A program made the translations under genes and the position numbers. The notes under the pieces were generated by a model. The model did no database searches. It was not told the DNA's origin and was given only the letters and a program-made list of their open reading frames with translations. A DNA stretch of 64,000 nt from the NCBI GenBank assembly GCA_032252755.1, contig JAVUPY010000070.1, positions 124,001 to 188,000 on the forward strand, written 5' to 3'. This DNA comes from Terriglobia bacterium. GTDB lineage: Bacteria; Acidobacteriota; Terriglobia; Terriglobales; Acidobacteriaceae. This document shows positions 32,995 through 42,144 of this stretch, piece after piece; the stretch's first letter is position 1; each line of letters starts with the position of its first letter.

Positions 32995-33915
32995 TCAGGC
33001 TTCCGTTGCAGCCAGTATAGCGTCGGCGACTGCGACCGCCTCGACGGTAGCGCGAACATCATGGACGCGAACGATGTGGGCGCCCTGCAGCACGCAAGCG
33101 GTGACTGCGGCCAAAGTTCCGTAGAGTCTCTGGCTGGCGGGCAATTCGGCCAGTTCCGAACCAGCGACTTCAGCCAGGCGCTCGGCGATAGTGCACCCGA
33201 TGAATGACTTTCGCGAGGGGCCGGCGAGCAGAGGGAGACCGAGTGCGCCGAACTCGCCGAAGTGCGCGAGCAGCGGATAGTTCTCGTTGAGCCGTTTGCC
33301 GAAACCGAAGCCAGGGTCAACGACGAGCCGATCAGGGGCAATACCGGCCTTCGTTGCGTGCTCTACGATTGCGGTCAATTCGTGGAGAACAACTTCCATG
33401 GGGTTGGTGAGTTTATCAAGCTCGCGCCATTCCTTCGGGGTTCCGCGGGTATGCATGAGGACGACGCCGCAGTCGAGGCTTGCCGCCGTCTGCGGCATCT
33501 CGCTGTCCCAGGTAAAACCACTGACATCGTTAACGATCTCGGCGCCGGCAGCAGTGCCCGCGCGCGCGGTTTCCGCCTTGTACGTATCTATCGAAATCAC
33601 CGCATCCGGCTTGGCCAGCAAGACGCCTTCGATGACGGGAATGACGCGACCGATCTCCTCTTTCGCGGAGACCCCCTCGTAAATTTCCACGGCGGAGAGG
33701 GGGACTCCGGGACGCGTCGATTCGCCTCCGATATCGAGGATATCGGCGCCTTCTTCGATCAGACGGATACCGTGCTGGATTGCGGCGGAGCGATCGGCGA
33801 AGAGGCCGCCGTCGGAAAACGAATCTGGCGTGACGTTGAGCACGCCCATGACGAGGGTGCGCTCGCCGAGGGTAAGGCTCCGCTTGCCGAGATTCCAGGT
33901 GAAGCGCTGACGCAT
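32995..33915 (-). CDS. folP: Dihydropteroate synthase
   Basis: Condenses p-aminobenzoate with the pterin diphosphate in folate synthesis; the target of sulfonamides. 306 residues. Motifs in order: VMGVLNVTPDSFSDGG, DIGGESTRPG, ISIDTYKAETAR, DVSGF, VVDPGFGFGKRLNEN, and GPSRKSFIG. The C-terminal extension beyond the barrel is short and Ala/Val-rich. It follows the MFS transporter gene (74-bp gap) and precedes the photolyase gene (20 bp), all on the minus strand, suggesting one operon. Confidence 0.96.
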   Translation of the reverse strand: MRQRFTWNLGKRSLTLGERTLVMGVLNVTPDSFSDGGLFADRSAAIQHGIRLIEEGADILDIGGESTRPGVPLSAVEIYEGVSAKEEIGRVIPVIEGVLLAKPDAVISIDTYKAETARAGTAAGAEIVNDVSGFTWDSEMPQTAASLDCGVVLMHTRGTPKEWRELDKLTNPMEVVLHELTAIVEHATKAGIAPDRLVVDPGFGFGKRLNENYPLLAHFGEFGALGLPLLAGPSRKSFIGCTIAERLAEVAGSELAELPASQRLYGTLAAVTACVLQGAHIVRVHDVRATVEAVAVADAILAATEA

Positions 33916-33988
33916 CTCGAGGATTGTACTGGTAGCCGAGGCGAACAGAAACCACGAACCATCGAATCCTTGAACACGCGAAGGCAGG

Positions 33989-35341
33989 TCAGTCGTTCGG
34001 GTCGGCGGTGACGGCTGGCTCTTGCGGGATCACTTTGCGAAGTCCTGGCGTGAGTTCGTTGACACGGCGAAGTTCGGGGAACAGGGCCGACCAGAGGGCG
34101 ACCACGACGAGGGTTCCGATCCCACCAAGGACCACAGCCGGGACGGTTCCGAACCAGTTTGCGGTCACGCCTGATTCGAACTGGCCGAATTCGTTGGACG
34201 CGCCGACAAAGATCATGTTGACGGCGCTGACGCGTCCGCGCATCTCGTCCGGCGTCGCCAGTTGAACCATCGTCGAGCGTACAACCACGCTGATCATGTC
34301 CGTGGCGCCGACCAGGACAAGCGCGAGCAGCGATACCACGACATTCCGCGAGAGGCCGAAAATAACGGTGAAGGCGCCGAAACCAGCGACGCACCACAGC
34401 ATGGTTGTGCCCGCGCGCTTTCGCAGAGGCCAGTGCGCGACCGCGATCGCGGTGATCACTGCGCCGACGCCGGGCGCGGCTCGCAACAGGCCCAGGCCCC
34501 ACGGTCCGACGAAGAGAATCTCTTTCGCGTAAACCGGCAGCAAAGCCACGGCGCCGCCGAGGAGAACCGCGAAGAGATCGAGCGAGATCGCGCCCAGCAC
34601 TAATTTGTTCTCAATGACGTAACGAAAACCCGCCATGACGGTGTCTGCGGAGGCGCTCTTGCGCGGGCGCTGGGCCGGTTGGATGCGAATCATCGCGACG
34701 AATATGAACGCGATTCCGAGCGCCACGGCCGCCGTGCCATAGACCACATTCGGACCACCGGTCCAGCCATATAGAATTCCGCCTACGGTGGGACCGAAGA
34801 TCGTCGCGGACATGAAGATTGAGGAACCCCAGGCTACGGCATTGGGGAAATGTTCTTCGGGAACGAGCATCGGGAGGAACGCCTGGCCGGCCGGGCCATT
34901 GAAGGCGCGCACGACTCCGATCAGCACCAGGATGACATAGATCGGCTCAACCGACCTCCGACCATGGACGGTGAAGGCCAGCAGTAGTAACGAGCAGGTG
35001 GCGAATCCTACGTAGCAGGTGGCGATGATGTGCTGCCGCCGAATGCGATCGGCGGTATGGCCGGCCAGCAGAAATAAAAGGATTCCGGGAAGAAACTGGG
35101 CGAGGCCGACGAGCCCAAGATCGAGCGGCCGCCTCGTGATCTCGTAGACCTGCCATCCGACCGCAACCGACTGCATCTCCGACGCCGTGATGGCGAGGAA
35201 CCGCGCCGCCTGGTAGTAGCGGAAGTTCGGATAATGGAAAGCAATCCTCGACTGCGATGCGGAAACGTCGCTCATGCCGGATTGAGGGTAGTTTCTCACA
35301 TCGCCCTGGGAAGCCGGTTCCGAGATTTCTGAGGCTTCCAT
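33989..35341 (-). CDS. MFS transporter, EntS-like
   Basis: 450 residues with about 12 membrane helices. PNFRYYQAARFLAITASEMQ opens the first helix; LLAGHTADRIRRQHII is the MFS motif A loop between helices 2 and 3, and the second-half equivalent TPDEMRGRVSAVNMIF follows helix 8-9. Resemblance is to the EntS/DHA3 group of exporters of small molecules (siderophores, macrolides). The substrate cannot be told. The start may instead be the ATG at 35275 (MSDVSASQ), as the first 22 residues are not typical. It heads the minus-strand row with folP and phr. Confidence 0.85.
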   Translation of the reverse strand: MEASEISEPASQGDVRNYPQSGMSDVSASQSRIAFHYPNFRYYQAARFLAITASEMQSVAVGWQVYEITRRPLDLGLVGLAQFLPGILLFLLAGHTADRIRRQHIIATCYVGFATCSLLLLAFTVHGRRSVEPIYVILVLIGVVRAFNGPAGQAFLPMLVPEEHFPNAVAWGSSIFMSATIFGPTVGGILYGWTGGPNVVYGTAAVALGIAFIFVAMIRIQPAQRPRKSASADTVMAGFRYVIENKLVLGAISLDLFAVLLGGAVALLPVYAKEILFVGPWGLGLLRAAPGVGAVITAIAVAHWPLRKRAGTTMLWCVAGFGAFTVIFGLSRNVVVSLLALVLVGATDMISVVVRSTMVQLATPDEMRGRVSAVNMIFVGASNEFGQFESGVTANWFGTVPAVVLGGIGTLVVVALWSALFPELRRVNELTPGLRKVIPQEPAVTADPND

Positions 35342-35512
35342 ACCGGGCTCATGTCTAAGTGGCGGGGAAGCAGGTATTTAGCTGCCGGGTGGGCAGCGCC
35401 CCCGCCTACCCCTGCGGTACCGTTGACACCCCCTCCAGAAGGCCCTACCCTGAAAGCAGGAGAGTTCTGCCCGCGTCGCCCCGGAACTTACGGTCATCTA
35501 ATAAACACTGCT
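35342..35512. other. Divergent region between the MFS and DUF1385 genes
   Basis: 171 bp. A frame open from 35351 joins the DUF1385 gene but is Pro/Gly-rich and non-coding in character. A candidate promoter lies at 35423-35451. Confidence 0.4.
35423..35451 (+). promoter_or_regulatory. Candidate sigma-70 promoter of the DUF1385 gene
   Basis: TTGACA at 35423-35428, a 17-bp spacer and TACCCT as a weak -10. The start codon is 62 bp downstream. Confidence 0.4.
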
Positions 35513-36517
35513 ATGTCTTGGCTTCGTAAACAGCTTCGCTTCCACACCGCACTGCAACTGCTCCTGGCACTCGAAAGCGGCGAGGACACGCTTGTGGGCG
35601 GTCAGGCCGTGCTTGAAGGCGTCATGATGCGCTCGCCGCATGCCTGGGGCATCGCCGTGCGCAAACCGGCGACGCCAGAGGGTCAACCGGGCGAGGTGGT
35701 CGTCCATTCCGAGCCGCTGGCTAAGCCGTCAGATAAGAGTCCATGGAAGGGCTGGCCGTTTATTCGCGGCCTGATGACGCTGGGGCAAGCCATGGTGCTG
35801 GGCTTCAAGGCCCTGCGCTACTCGGCCAATGTTGCCCTGAACGAGGCTCCGCCGGACGAGAACGGCAAGAAGCTGGAAATGAGCGGCTGGGTGGCGGCGC
35901 TGAACATCGCCCTCTCTCTTGGCTTCTTCATTTTCATGTACAAGTTCCTGCCGCTGGCGGCGACTACCGGGCTGAAGCGCTACGACGCTGCGCTGGGGAA
36001 CAACATCCTCTTCAACCTGGTTGAGGGCATGATCCGCATCGGGCTGTTCCTGCTGTTCATCTGGGGGACCTCGAAGTGGGCAGATATACGGCGCGTATAC
36101 CAGTATCACGGGGCCGAGCACAAGACAGTCTTCGCCTTCGAGAACCATGACCCGCTTCAGCCCGCGACAGTGCAGAAGTACTCGACCTACCATCCGCGCT
36201 GCGGAACCAGCTTCCTAATGACGGTGATGCTGATTTCGATCTTCATCTACATGCTGGTGCCGGTGCAGGGATTTTTGGCGAAGTTCGTTGTGCGCATCCT
36301 GCTGCTGCCGGTCATTGCCGGAGTGTCATACGAGATCATTCGGTTTGCGGCGAAACATGGGAAGTCGTTGTTCGCGCTGATGACAAAGCCCGGTTTGTGG
36401 CTGCAGCGCATCACTACCCAGCCGCCTGATGACAGCATGGTCGAGTGCGCGATTACTGCCCTCGACGAAGCTATGGCGCTGGAGAAGCAAAATGGTGGAG
36501 AATTGGTAATAGCATGA
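35513..36517 (+). CDS. DUF1385 membrane protein (YqhQ-like)
   Basis: 334 residues. GGQAVLEGVMMRSPHAWGIAVR is the strongly conserved start of the DUF1385 domain, followed by KGWPFIRGLM, about three to four membrane helices, YHGAEHKTVFAFE and STYHPRCGTSFLM. The role is unknown. The ATG at 35513 is preferred; residues from an upstream frame look untranslated. The order DUF1385, prfA, prmC is recurrent in several phyla, so it probably belongs to a housekeeping unit with the two translation-termination genes downstream. Confidence 0.9.
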   Translation: MSWLRKQLRFHTALQLLLALESGEDTLVGGQAVLEGVMMRSPHAWGIAVRKPATPEGQPGEVVVHSEPLAKPSDKSPWKGWPFIRGLMTLGQAMVLGFKALRYSANVALNEAPPDENGKKLEMSGWVAALNIALSLGFFIFMYKFLPLAATTGLKRYDAALGNNILFNLVEGMIRIGLFLLFIWGTSKWADIRRVYQYHGAEHKTVFAFENHDPLQPATVQKYSTYHPRCGTSFLMTVMLISIFIYMLVPVQGFLAKFVVRILLLPVIAGVSYEIIRFAAKHGKSLFALMTKPGLWLQRITTQPPDDSMVECAITALDEAMALEKQNGGELVIA

Positions 36518-36680
36518 AGCTCTCGACTTCCATCCACGCCTTCGCCTCTGCAGGCCACGCCTAGCGGTTCCCGCCTTCGCGACGCACTGGGCGCGCACGC
36601 GCCTGCCCCGAAGAATCCAAGATATTGCCCGGTTCGCCTCGCCATAAGGGAGAGCTGACACCGAGAACTGAGAACTGACA

Positions 36681-37757
36681 ATGTTCGACCGTTTAGACCA
36701 AATCGAAGCGCGATACAACGAGCTGACAGCGGCGCTCGCCTCGCCGGAGATCATGAACGACTCGGCGAAGTACCAGAAGACCGCCAAGGCGCACAGCGAA
36801 CTGGTGCCGATCGTCGAGAAATATCGCGAGTACAAGGACTTGAAGAAAGGCATCGAGGACAGCCGGGCGATGATCGCCGAGGAGTCCGATGTCGAGATGA
36901 AGGCTTATGCGCAGGATGAACTGGCGCAACTGGAGCAGCGCATTGCCTCGGTGCAGGAAGCGATGAAGATACTGCTGATCCCGAAAGATCCGAACGACGA
37001 GAAGAACATCGTGCTGGAAATTCGTGCCGGGACGGGCGGCGACGAAGCAACGTTGTTTGCGGCCGAGGTCTTCCGCATGTACACGCGCTACGCTGAAACC
37101 AAGCGCTGGAAGGTCGAGGTGCTGTCAAGTTCGGAGTCGGGCGTCGGCGGGCTGAAGGAAGTTATAGCCATCATTGAAGGCCAGAATGTGTACTCGCAGC
37201 TCAAGTACGAATCCGGCGTGCACCGTGTACAGCGCGTGCCGGAAACCGAGCAGCAGGGCCGTGTTCACACATCGGCCATCACCGTGGCCGTACTGCCGGA
37301 GGCCGAAGACGTCGATATCAAAATCGAAGCCAAGGATTTGCGCATCGACACGTTCTGCTCATCCGGACCGGGCGGGCAGTCGGTGAACACGACCTACTCG
37401 GCGGTGCGCATCACGCACATCCCGACCAACACCGTGGTGAGCTGCCAGGACGAGAAATCGCAGATCAAGAACCGCGAAAAAGGGATGCGCGTTTTGCGCT
37501 CGCGTCTGTACGAGATCGAGATGGAGAAGCAGCATGCGGCCCTGGCGAAAGAGCGCAAGCAACAGGTCGGCTCAGGCGACCGCAGCGAAAAGATCCGCAC
37601 CTACAACTTCCCGCAGAACCGCGTCACGGATCACCGCATCGGGCTGACAATGCATCAACTCGGTGAGGTCATGGACGGCAAGCTGCAGCCGTTCGTGGAT
37701 GCCCTGGTGACGCACTTCCAGGCGGAAAAATTGAAGGAAGAGGCGGCGATCGTTTAG
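36681..37757 (+). CDS. prfA: Peptide chain release factor 1
   Basis: 358 residues. Reads UAA and UAG and triggers peptide release. The peptidyl-transfer motif GGQ is at 231-233 ([17 protein letters not shown]), and its Gln is the methylation target of the PrmC encoded next. The codon-recognition tripeptide is PET at 187-189 ([11 protein letters not shown]), a common variant of PxT. GTGGDEA precedes it in the usual position. A repeat-like GAGAACTGAGAACTGACA lies just before the ATG, where a ribosome site would be expected. Confidence 0.97.
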   Translation: MFDRLDQIEARYNELTAALASPEIMNDSAKYQKTAKAHSELVPIVEKYREYKDLKKGIEDSRAMIAEESDVEMKAYAQDELAQLEQRIASVQEAMKILLIPKDPNDEKNIVLEIRAGTGGDEATLFAAEVFRMYTRYAETKRWKVEVLSSSESGVGGLKEVIAIIEGQNVYSQLKYESGVHRVQRVPETEQQGRVHTSAITVAVLPEAEDVDIKIEAKDLRIDTFCSSGPGGQSVNTTYSAVRITHIPTNTVVSCQDEKSQIKNREKGMRVLRSRLYEIEMEKQHAALAKERKQQVGSGDRSEKIRTYNFPQNRVTDHRIGLTMHQLGEVMDGKLQPFVDALVTHFQAEKLKEEAAIV

Positions 37758-37771
37758 CGGGGAAGAAGGAA

Positions 37772-37842
37772 TAACGCAGAGGGCGCGAAGGGCGCTGACG
37801 GAAGTATTGCGGTTCTCTTCGCGTCCTCAGCGGCCTCTGCGT
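37772..37842. repeat. Inverted repeat just before prmC
   Basis: AACGCAGAGG and CCTCTGCGTT are perfect 10-bp arms; inside, GGGCGCTGA and TCCTCAGCGG partly pair. The right arm ends 12 bp before the GTG start of prmC, covering the place where a ribosome site would be. Confidence 0.7.
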
Positions 37843-37854
37843 TAATCTTTTCTC

Positions 37855-38748
37855 GTGACTCTGAAACAAGCACTCACCTCAGCCATTGCGGAACTCGAAG
37901 CCAATGCCGTCGGTTCGCCGCGGATGAATGCCGAGGTGCTGCTGATGTTCACACTCGGCTGCGATCGGGCGTATCTGTATTCGCATCCTGAGCGGGAACT
38001 GAATGCGGACGAGCAGGCGCGCTATGACGAGGCGATTGCGCGGCGTGCGTCGGGGTATCCCTCGCAATACATCACCGGACACCAGGAGTTCTGGGGACTG
38101 GACCTGATCGTCACGCCCGCCGTGCTGATTCCCAGGCCAGAGACCGAGCACATCGTCGAGGTCGTCACGGAGACCGCACGAACGGCGGATTACAAAGATC
38201 AGGGTGGCCGCCCGAAACTTGTCGATGTGGGGACTGGTTCGGGCGCGATTGCGCTGGCGCTCGCGAAGGAGTTGCCGAACGCAGACGTGCTTGCTACGGA
38301 TGTTTCCGTCGAAGCACTCGAAGTCGCTCGCGCCAATGCCGCACGACTGCAACTCGAAGCTCGGATTCGTTTTCAACAGAGCAATGTCCTCGACTCGGTC
38401 TCGCGCGATGGCAGCTTCGATTTCGTGGTCAGCAATCCGCCGTACGTCGCTCTGAGTGAAGCCGACAAGGTTCAGGATGTAGTGAAGAAGTTCGAGCCCA
38501 AGCAGGCCGTCTTTGCCGGTGAACACGGCCTTGATGTCATTCGGCGACTGATCCCGCAGGCGCATGAGGCGCTGCGACCCGGCGGGTATCTCGTCATGGA
38601 GATCGGGTACTCGATGTCAGAGGCGGTGGTGGGGATCATGGACGGCTTCGAGAATGTGCACGCGGTTCCGGACCTGGCGGGGATACCGAGGGTCGTGGTG
38701 GGGAGAAAACCGATTCACCACAGAGCCACAGAGGCACAGAGACTTTAG
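37855..38748 (+). CDS. prmC: Release-factor glutamine methyltransferase
   Basis: 297 residues. Methylates the GGQ glutamine of release factors. The N-terminal helical domain is followed by the SAM-binding motif VDVGTGSGAIALAL (123-136) and the catalytic NPPY (194-197) in SNPPYVAL, with IPRPETE before them as in other PrmC proteins. It starts with GTG and has no obvious ribosome site, probably depending on translation of prfA upstream. The last 13 residues (KPIHHRATEAQRL) and the stop are encoded by the left arm of a dispersed inverted repeat, so the native C-terminus has been replaced. Confidence 0.95.
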   Translation: MTLKQALTSAIAELEANAVGSPRMNAEVLLMFTLGCDRAYLYSHPERELNADEQARYDEAIARRASGYPSQYITGHQEFWGLDLIVTPAVLIPRPETEHIVEVVTETARTADYKDQGGRPKLVDVGTGSGAIALALAKELPNADVLATDVSVEALEVARANAARLQLEARIRFQQSNVLDSVSRDGSFDFVVSNPPYVALSEADKVQDVVKKFEPKQAVFAGEHGLDVIRRLIPQAHEALRPGGYLVMEIGYSMSEAVVGIMDGFENVHAVPDLAGIPRVVVGRKPIHHRATEAQRL

Positions 38749-38825
38749 GAAAAACGGCCTTGAGGGCCTGGGCTTTTATGAATCAGTTCCTCTGTGTCTC
38801 TGCGTCTCTGTGGTGAATCGGTTTT
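38709..38825. repeat. Long inverted repeat, family C, between prmC and purH
   Basis: Left arm AAACCGATTCACCACAGAG and right arm CTCTGTGGTGAATCGGTTT are perfect 19-bp complements. A further CACAGAGGCACAGAG / CTCTGTGTCTCTG pairing extends inward. An inner hairpin GGCCTTGAGGGCC sits at the centre. It bridges two convergent genes, and its right arm ends at the purH stop codon. Confidence 0.85.
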
Positions 38826-40413
38826 AGTGCCGGAAATGCCGCACGCCCGTGAGTACCATCGCCAAGCCCAACCGGTTTGCCGTTGCGATCACGTCGGGAT
38901 CGGCTTTTGAGCCGCCTGGTTGAATGACGGCTTTTGCGCCGGCTTTTGCAATTTCTTCGACGCCGTCGGGGAATGGGAAGAACGCGTCGCTTGCGACCAC
39001 GGAACCTTCGAGCGGCAGCACGGCTTTTTGCGCACCGATGCGTGCGGAATCCACGCGGCTCATCTGTCCGGCGCCGACTCCAACCGAGCGCCCGTCTTTC
39101 GCGTAGAGAATCGCGTTCGATTTGACGTGCTTCCCGATCTTCCACGCAAAGAGCAGGTCGCGCATTTCCTGCTCGGTGGGCTTGCGTTCGGTGACCACCT
39201 GCAGCGTCTCGGGATCAAGTTTGTGCAGATCATTGTCCTGCACCAGCATGCCGCCGCTGACCGACTTCATCACCCATTTCTGCGGCTTGTGCTTAATCTC
39301 GACGAGGCGCAGGTCTTTGCGCTTGGCGAAGCGTTCGCGCGCGGCCTGGTCAAAGTGCGGCGCGACGATGCATTCAATGAAGAGTGCTACTCCGTTGTGT
39401 CGCAGGCCGGCCATCGCTTCTGCTGTTGCGAAGTCCACGGGCCGGTTCAGCGCGATGACGCTACCGAAGGCCGAGACCGGGTCGCACTCGAAGGCGCGCA
39501 GGAAGGCTTCGGACAAATCTTTGCCCACGGCGCTGCCGCACGGGTTGGTGTGCTTGATGATGGCGCAGAAAGGCTCGTCGAACTCGGTCGCCAAGTCCCA
39601 CGCGGCCTGGAGGTCGACGATGTTGTTGTAGGAGAGTTCTTTGCCCTGCAGTTGCTGGGCATTCGCAATTCCAGTGTCGCCGCCATCGGAATAAAGCGCG
39701 GCTTTCTGGTGCGGGTTCTCGCCGTAGCGCAGGTCGTAGGCCTTGCGAAAAGCGAGTTCCAGTGTTTGGGGAAACTCGGTCGTGCCGCCGATTGCCGAGA
39801 TATCGAATTTCTCGCCGTCGGTCGTGATCTTCCCGAGGGTTGCTGCGATTGCCGAGTCGTAGGCGGCCGTGGTCGCGAAAGCTTTCTGCGCCAGCGCCCA
39901 CTTTGTGCGCAGTGAGAGTTCTCCGCCACTGGACAGCATCTCGGCGGCAATCGCGTCGTAATCCGCGGGCGAGGTCACGATCGCGACGTCCTGAAAGTTC
40001 TTTGCGGCGGAACGAACCATCGACGGGCCGCCAATGTCGATGTTCTCGATGATTTCTTCGAAGTGCACGCCCGGCTTCGACGCAGTCTTCTCAAAGGCAT
40101 AAAGGTTGACCACGACCATGTCGATGGGCTGAATGCCGTGTTCGGCGACGGCGGCGCGGTGAGCGGCGTTACCACGAATGTGGAGAATGCCGCCATGAAC
40201 TTTCGGGTGGAGGGTCTTTACACGACCATCGAGCATTTCGGGAAAACCGGTCAGGTCGCTGATGTCTTTCACCGGTACAGCGTTCTCGCGCAGCAGCTTC
40301 GCGGTTCCGCCGGTGGAGATCAACTCCACGTCCATGCCTGCCAGTTTTTTTGCGAACTCCACCAGCCCCGATTTATCGGTAACGCTTAAGATTGCCCGCT
40401 GAATTCTCGCCAT
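38824..40413 (-). CDS. purH: Bifunctional AICAR formyltransferase / IMP cyclohydrolase
   Basis: 529 residues. Performs the last two steps of IMP synthesis. The N-terminal cyclohydrolase domain (1-200) shows [18 protein letters not shown] and [10 protein letters not shown]; the C-terminal transformylase has [26 protein letters not shown] with the catalytic KH, and the end motif [15 protein letters not shown]. Length is normal. It is transcribed towards prmC; the inverted repeat between them probably ends both transcripts. Confidence 0.97.
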   Translation of the reverse strand: MARIQRAILSVTDKSGLVEFAKKLAGMDVELISTGGTAKLLRENAVPVKDISDLTGFPEMLDGRVKTLHPKVHGGILHIRGNAAHRAAVAEHGIQPIDMVVVNLYAFEKTASKPGVHFEEIIENIDIGGPSMVRSAAKNFQDVAIVTSPADYDAIAAEMLSSGGELSLRTKWALAQKAFATTAAYDSAIAATLGKITTDGEKFDISAIGGTTEFPQTLELAFRKAYDLRYGENPHQKAALYSDGGDTGIANAQQLQGKELSYNNIVDLQAAWDLATEFDEPFCAIIKHTNPCGSAVGKDLSEAFLRAFECDPVSAFGSVIALNRPVDFATAEAMAGLRHNGVALFIECIVAPHFDQAARERFAKRKDLRLVEIKHKPQKWVMKSVSGGMLVQDNDLHKLDPETLQVVTERKPTEQEMRDLLFAWKIGKHVKSNAILYAKDGRSVGVGAGQMSRVDSARIGAQKAVLPLEGSVVASDAFFPFPDGVEEIAKAGAKAVIQPGGSKADPDVIATANRLGLAMVLTGVRHFRH

Positions 40414-40591
40414 GATTGCTCCGTGCAGAAATTAAGTCGGAAGAGAACAGAAGATTCTAAATGCAGAGTGGGGGATCGAGCAGAGGAAACGAAGTGTCCT
40501 TCGGCTCCGCGCGGTGAAGCTGTGCTCGGGAGACACCGTACCAGGAACTGAGAACCGGGAACCGCCTTAACGACGAACGAACAACGAAGAA

Positions 40592-41200
40592 CTATACCTT
40601 CGCCTTGGCTTTTAGCTTAACTTGACCGTCGGTAACTTCGACGGTGTATTGGACGGAGTGGCAGCCGTACTGGCGGCGGATCTGTTCGGTCTTCTTCTGG
40701 ACGAAGTTCTGGAAGGATGCAAAGCTGCTGGCCTTAGCCGAACCGCCGTGCATCCGCTGAGATTCTGCCATAGCTTCGAAGAGCGCCTTGATCTTGCTCG
40801 CTTCGTGAGCGGGATCCGAGCAGGCGATCGAGAATGGCGTATCGTCATGCTTCTTCGGCTTGCTGTCGAGCTCCTTCGCCGCCGCCGTTTCTTCTTCGTA
40901 GCGCATACCGGAGATGCCGAGCTGTGCGTCGGCGGGACGCCGGTAGCCCTCTTCCTTGACCTTCATTTTCTGGCGCCAGAGATCGCTGAAGACAGCGTAG
41001 CGCTGGGCGATGGCGTTGAACCGGAAGCGCTGGGCGTAGTTGAGCTTCAGGGTCTCGCCTATGCGCTTCATGCCGTTGGAGACGCGCCATTCGGTTTCAG
41101 CAGGGGGCTTTTTGGAGCCACCACCAAAGTAGACGTCGTATTCGATCTTCAACCGGCGAAGATTTTCGTCCAGTTTCGATATTTCTTCGTCTACGGTCAC
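40592..41200 (-). CDS. MXAN_5187 C-terminal-domain-like protein
   Basis: 202 residues. An N-terminal coiled coil (EEISKLDENLRRLKIEYDVY) precedes FFGG-like YFGGGSKKPP and a helical region with KLNYAQRFRFNAIAQRYAVF followed by DLWRQKMKVKEEG. This matches my memory of the domain described at the C-terminus of Myxococcus MXAN_5187 and found alone in Acidobacteria. The C-terminal part ends VQYTVEVTDGQVKLKAKAKV. The function is unknown; the domain often sits with type II secretion or signalling genes elsewhere. No signal peptide or membrane segment. Confidence 0.72.
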   Translation of the reverse strand: MTVDEEISKLDENLRRLKIEYDVYFGGGSKKPPAETEWRVSNGMKRIGETLKLNYAQRFRFNAIAQRYAVFSDLWRQKMKVKEEGYRRPADAQLGISGMRYEEETAAAKELDSKPKKHDDTPFSIACSDPAHEASKIKALFEAMAESQRMHGGSAKASSFASFQNFVQKKTEQIRRQYGCHSVQYTVEVTDGQVKLKAKAKV

Positions 41201-41429
41201 GCTGGCTCCGGTCTTATCTCACAGGCGATTAGCGCACGCCTGGCAATGCGGGACGGCAAAATTCCACAATGAGGCGGAATATAGCACGTTCGGGAGCCGC
41301 TCCCAATGGACAACCCGGGTTCCCGCGGTTACGAAGGTTCTTGCGCCGGAGTTGCCGGCCAGAGCTCATGAAAAAAGTCACTCGGGCACACAACGTGAAC
41401 CAGCACTGGATTGCATCTAAAATACTGGG

Positions 41430-42089
41430 ATGTTCTTGGGCAAGAAAATCCGAGTAGTCATAGCCGATGACCATGCCGTGCTGCGCGAGTCGTTGGCCGC
41501 GCTATTGACAGCCCAGAAGGATCTCGAGGTTGCCGGCACCGCTTCCAACGGTACTGAGGCCGTGGAAGTCGTGCAGAAGACCCAACCGGACGTTCTCGTT
41601 CTCGATCTCTTCATGCCCAACGGCGACGGCTTCGATGTCCTGCGGACCCTGGAACGCGCGGGACAGCGAGTAGCATCCGTCGTTCTGACCGGCTCCGAAA
41701 ACCATCCCGACTACGTCCAGGTCGTCCGCCTTGGTGCGCGTGGACTCGTGCTCAAGGGCGACAGCCCCGACAAGCTGTTTACGGCCATCCGCACGGTCGC
41801 AAATGGCGAACTTGCTTTTGCCGACGAGGTCGCACAGGGGATCATAACGGCGATGGCCGAGGAGCCGCAGCAACAGCAGCCCTCGAACATGAACCGCCTC
41901 TCCGACCGCGAAAAGCAGATCGCGTATCTCGTCGCCCGAGGGCTCAAAAACCGTGACATCGCGACTGAACTGTCAATCTCGGAGAACACGGTGAAGCGGC
42001 ACTTGCAGAGCATCTTCAGCAAGACCGGAGCGCGGGATCGGCTGGAATTGGCGGTCCTGACATTGTCGGATATCACGCACGCCGCGTGA
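41430..42089 (+). CDS. Response regulator, NarL/LuxR type
   Basis: 219 residues. N-terminal receiver with DDH acidic pocket, phospho-acceptor in VLVLDLFMPNGDG and the conserved Lys in LKGDSPD. The C-terminal LuxR helix-turn-helix includes LSDREKQIAYLVARGLKNRD, then IATELSISENTVKRHLQSIF. A short Gln-rich linker (QQQQP) connects them. No kinase gene is adjacent, so it is an orphan regulator. A palindrome follows its stop, overlapping the next start codon. Confidence 0.95.
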   Translation: MFLGKKIRVVIADDHAVLRESLAALLTAQKDLEVAGTASNGTEAVEVVQKTQPDVLVLDLFMPNGDGFDVLRTLERAGQRVASVVLTGSENHPDYVQVVRLGARGLVLKGDSPDKLFTAIRTVANGELAFADEVAQGIITAMAEEPQQQQPSNMNRLSDREKQIAYLVARGLKNRDIATELSISENTVKRHLQSIFSKTGARDRLELAVLTLSDITHAA

Positions 42090-42110
42090 GCACGGCGTCC
42101 CGAAACTGTT

Positions 42111-42144
42111 GGCTCAATCCTTTATCCAAGTTGGATAATGAGCC
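42111..42144. promoter_or_regulatory. Long palindrome over the next gene's start
   Basis: TTATCCAA-G-TTGGATAA is a perfect 8-bp dyad, enclosed by GGCTCA and TGAGCC (with five unpaired bases on the left). The ATG at 42138 lies in its right arm. It could be an operator, a transcript-end hairpin of the upstream gene, or a translational switch. Confidence 0.6.

Noticed and set aside
41403-41420. CAGCACTGGATTGCA before the NarL-type regulator gene, sigma-54-like
   Set aside because: Spacing between the two elements is one base short and the GG pair is missing.
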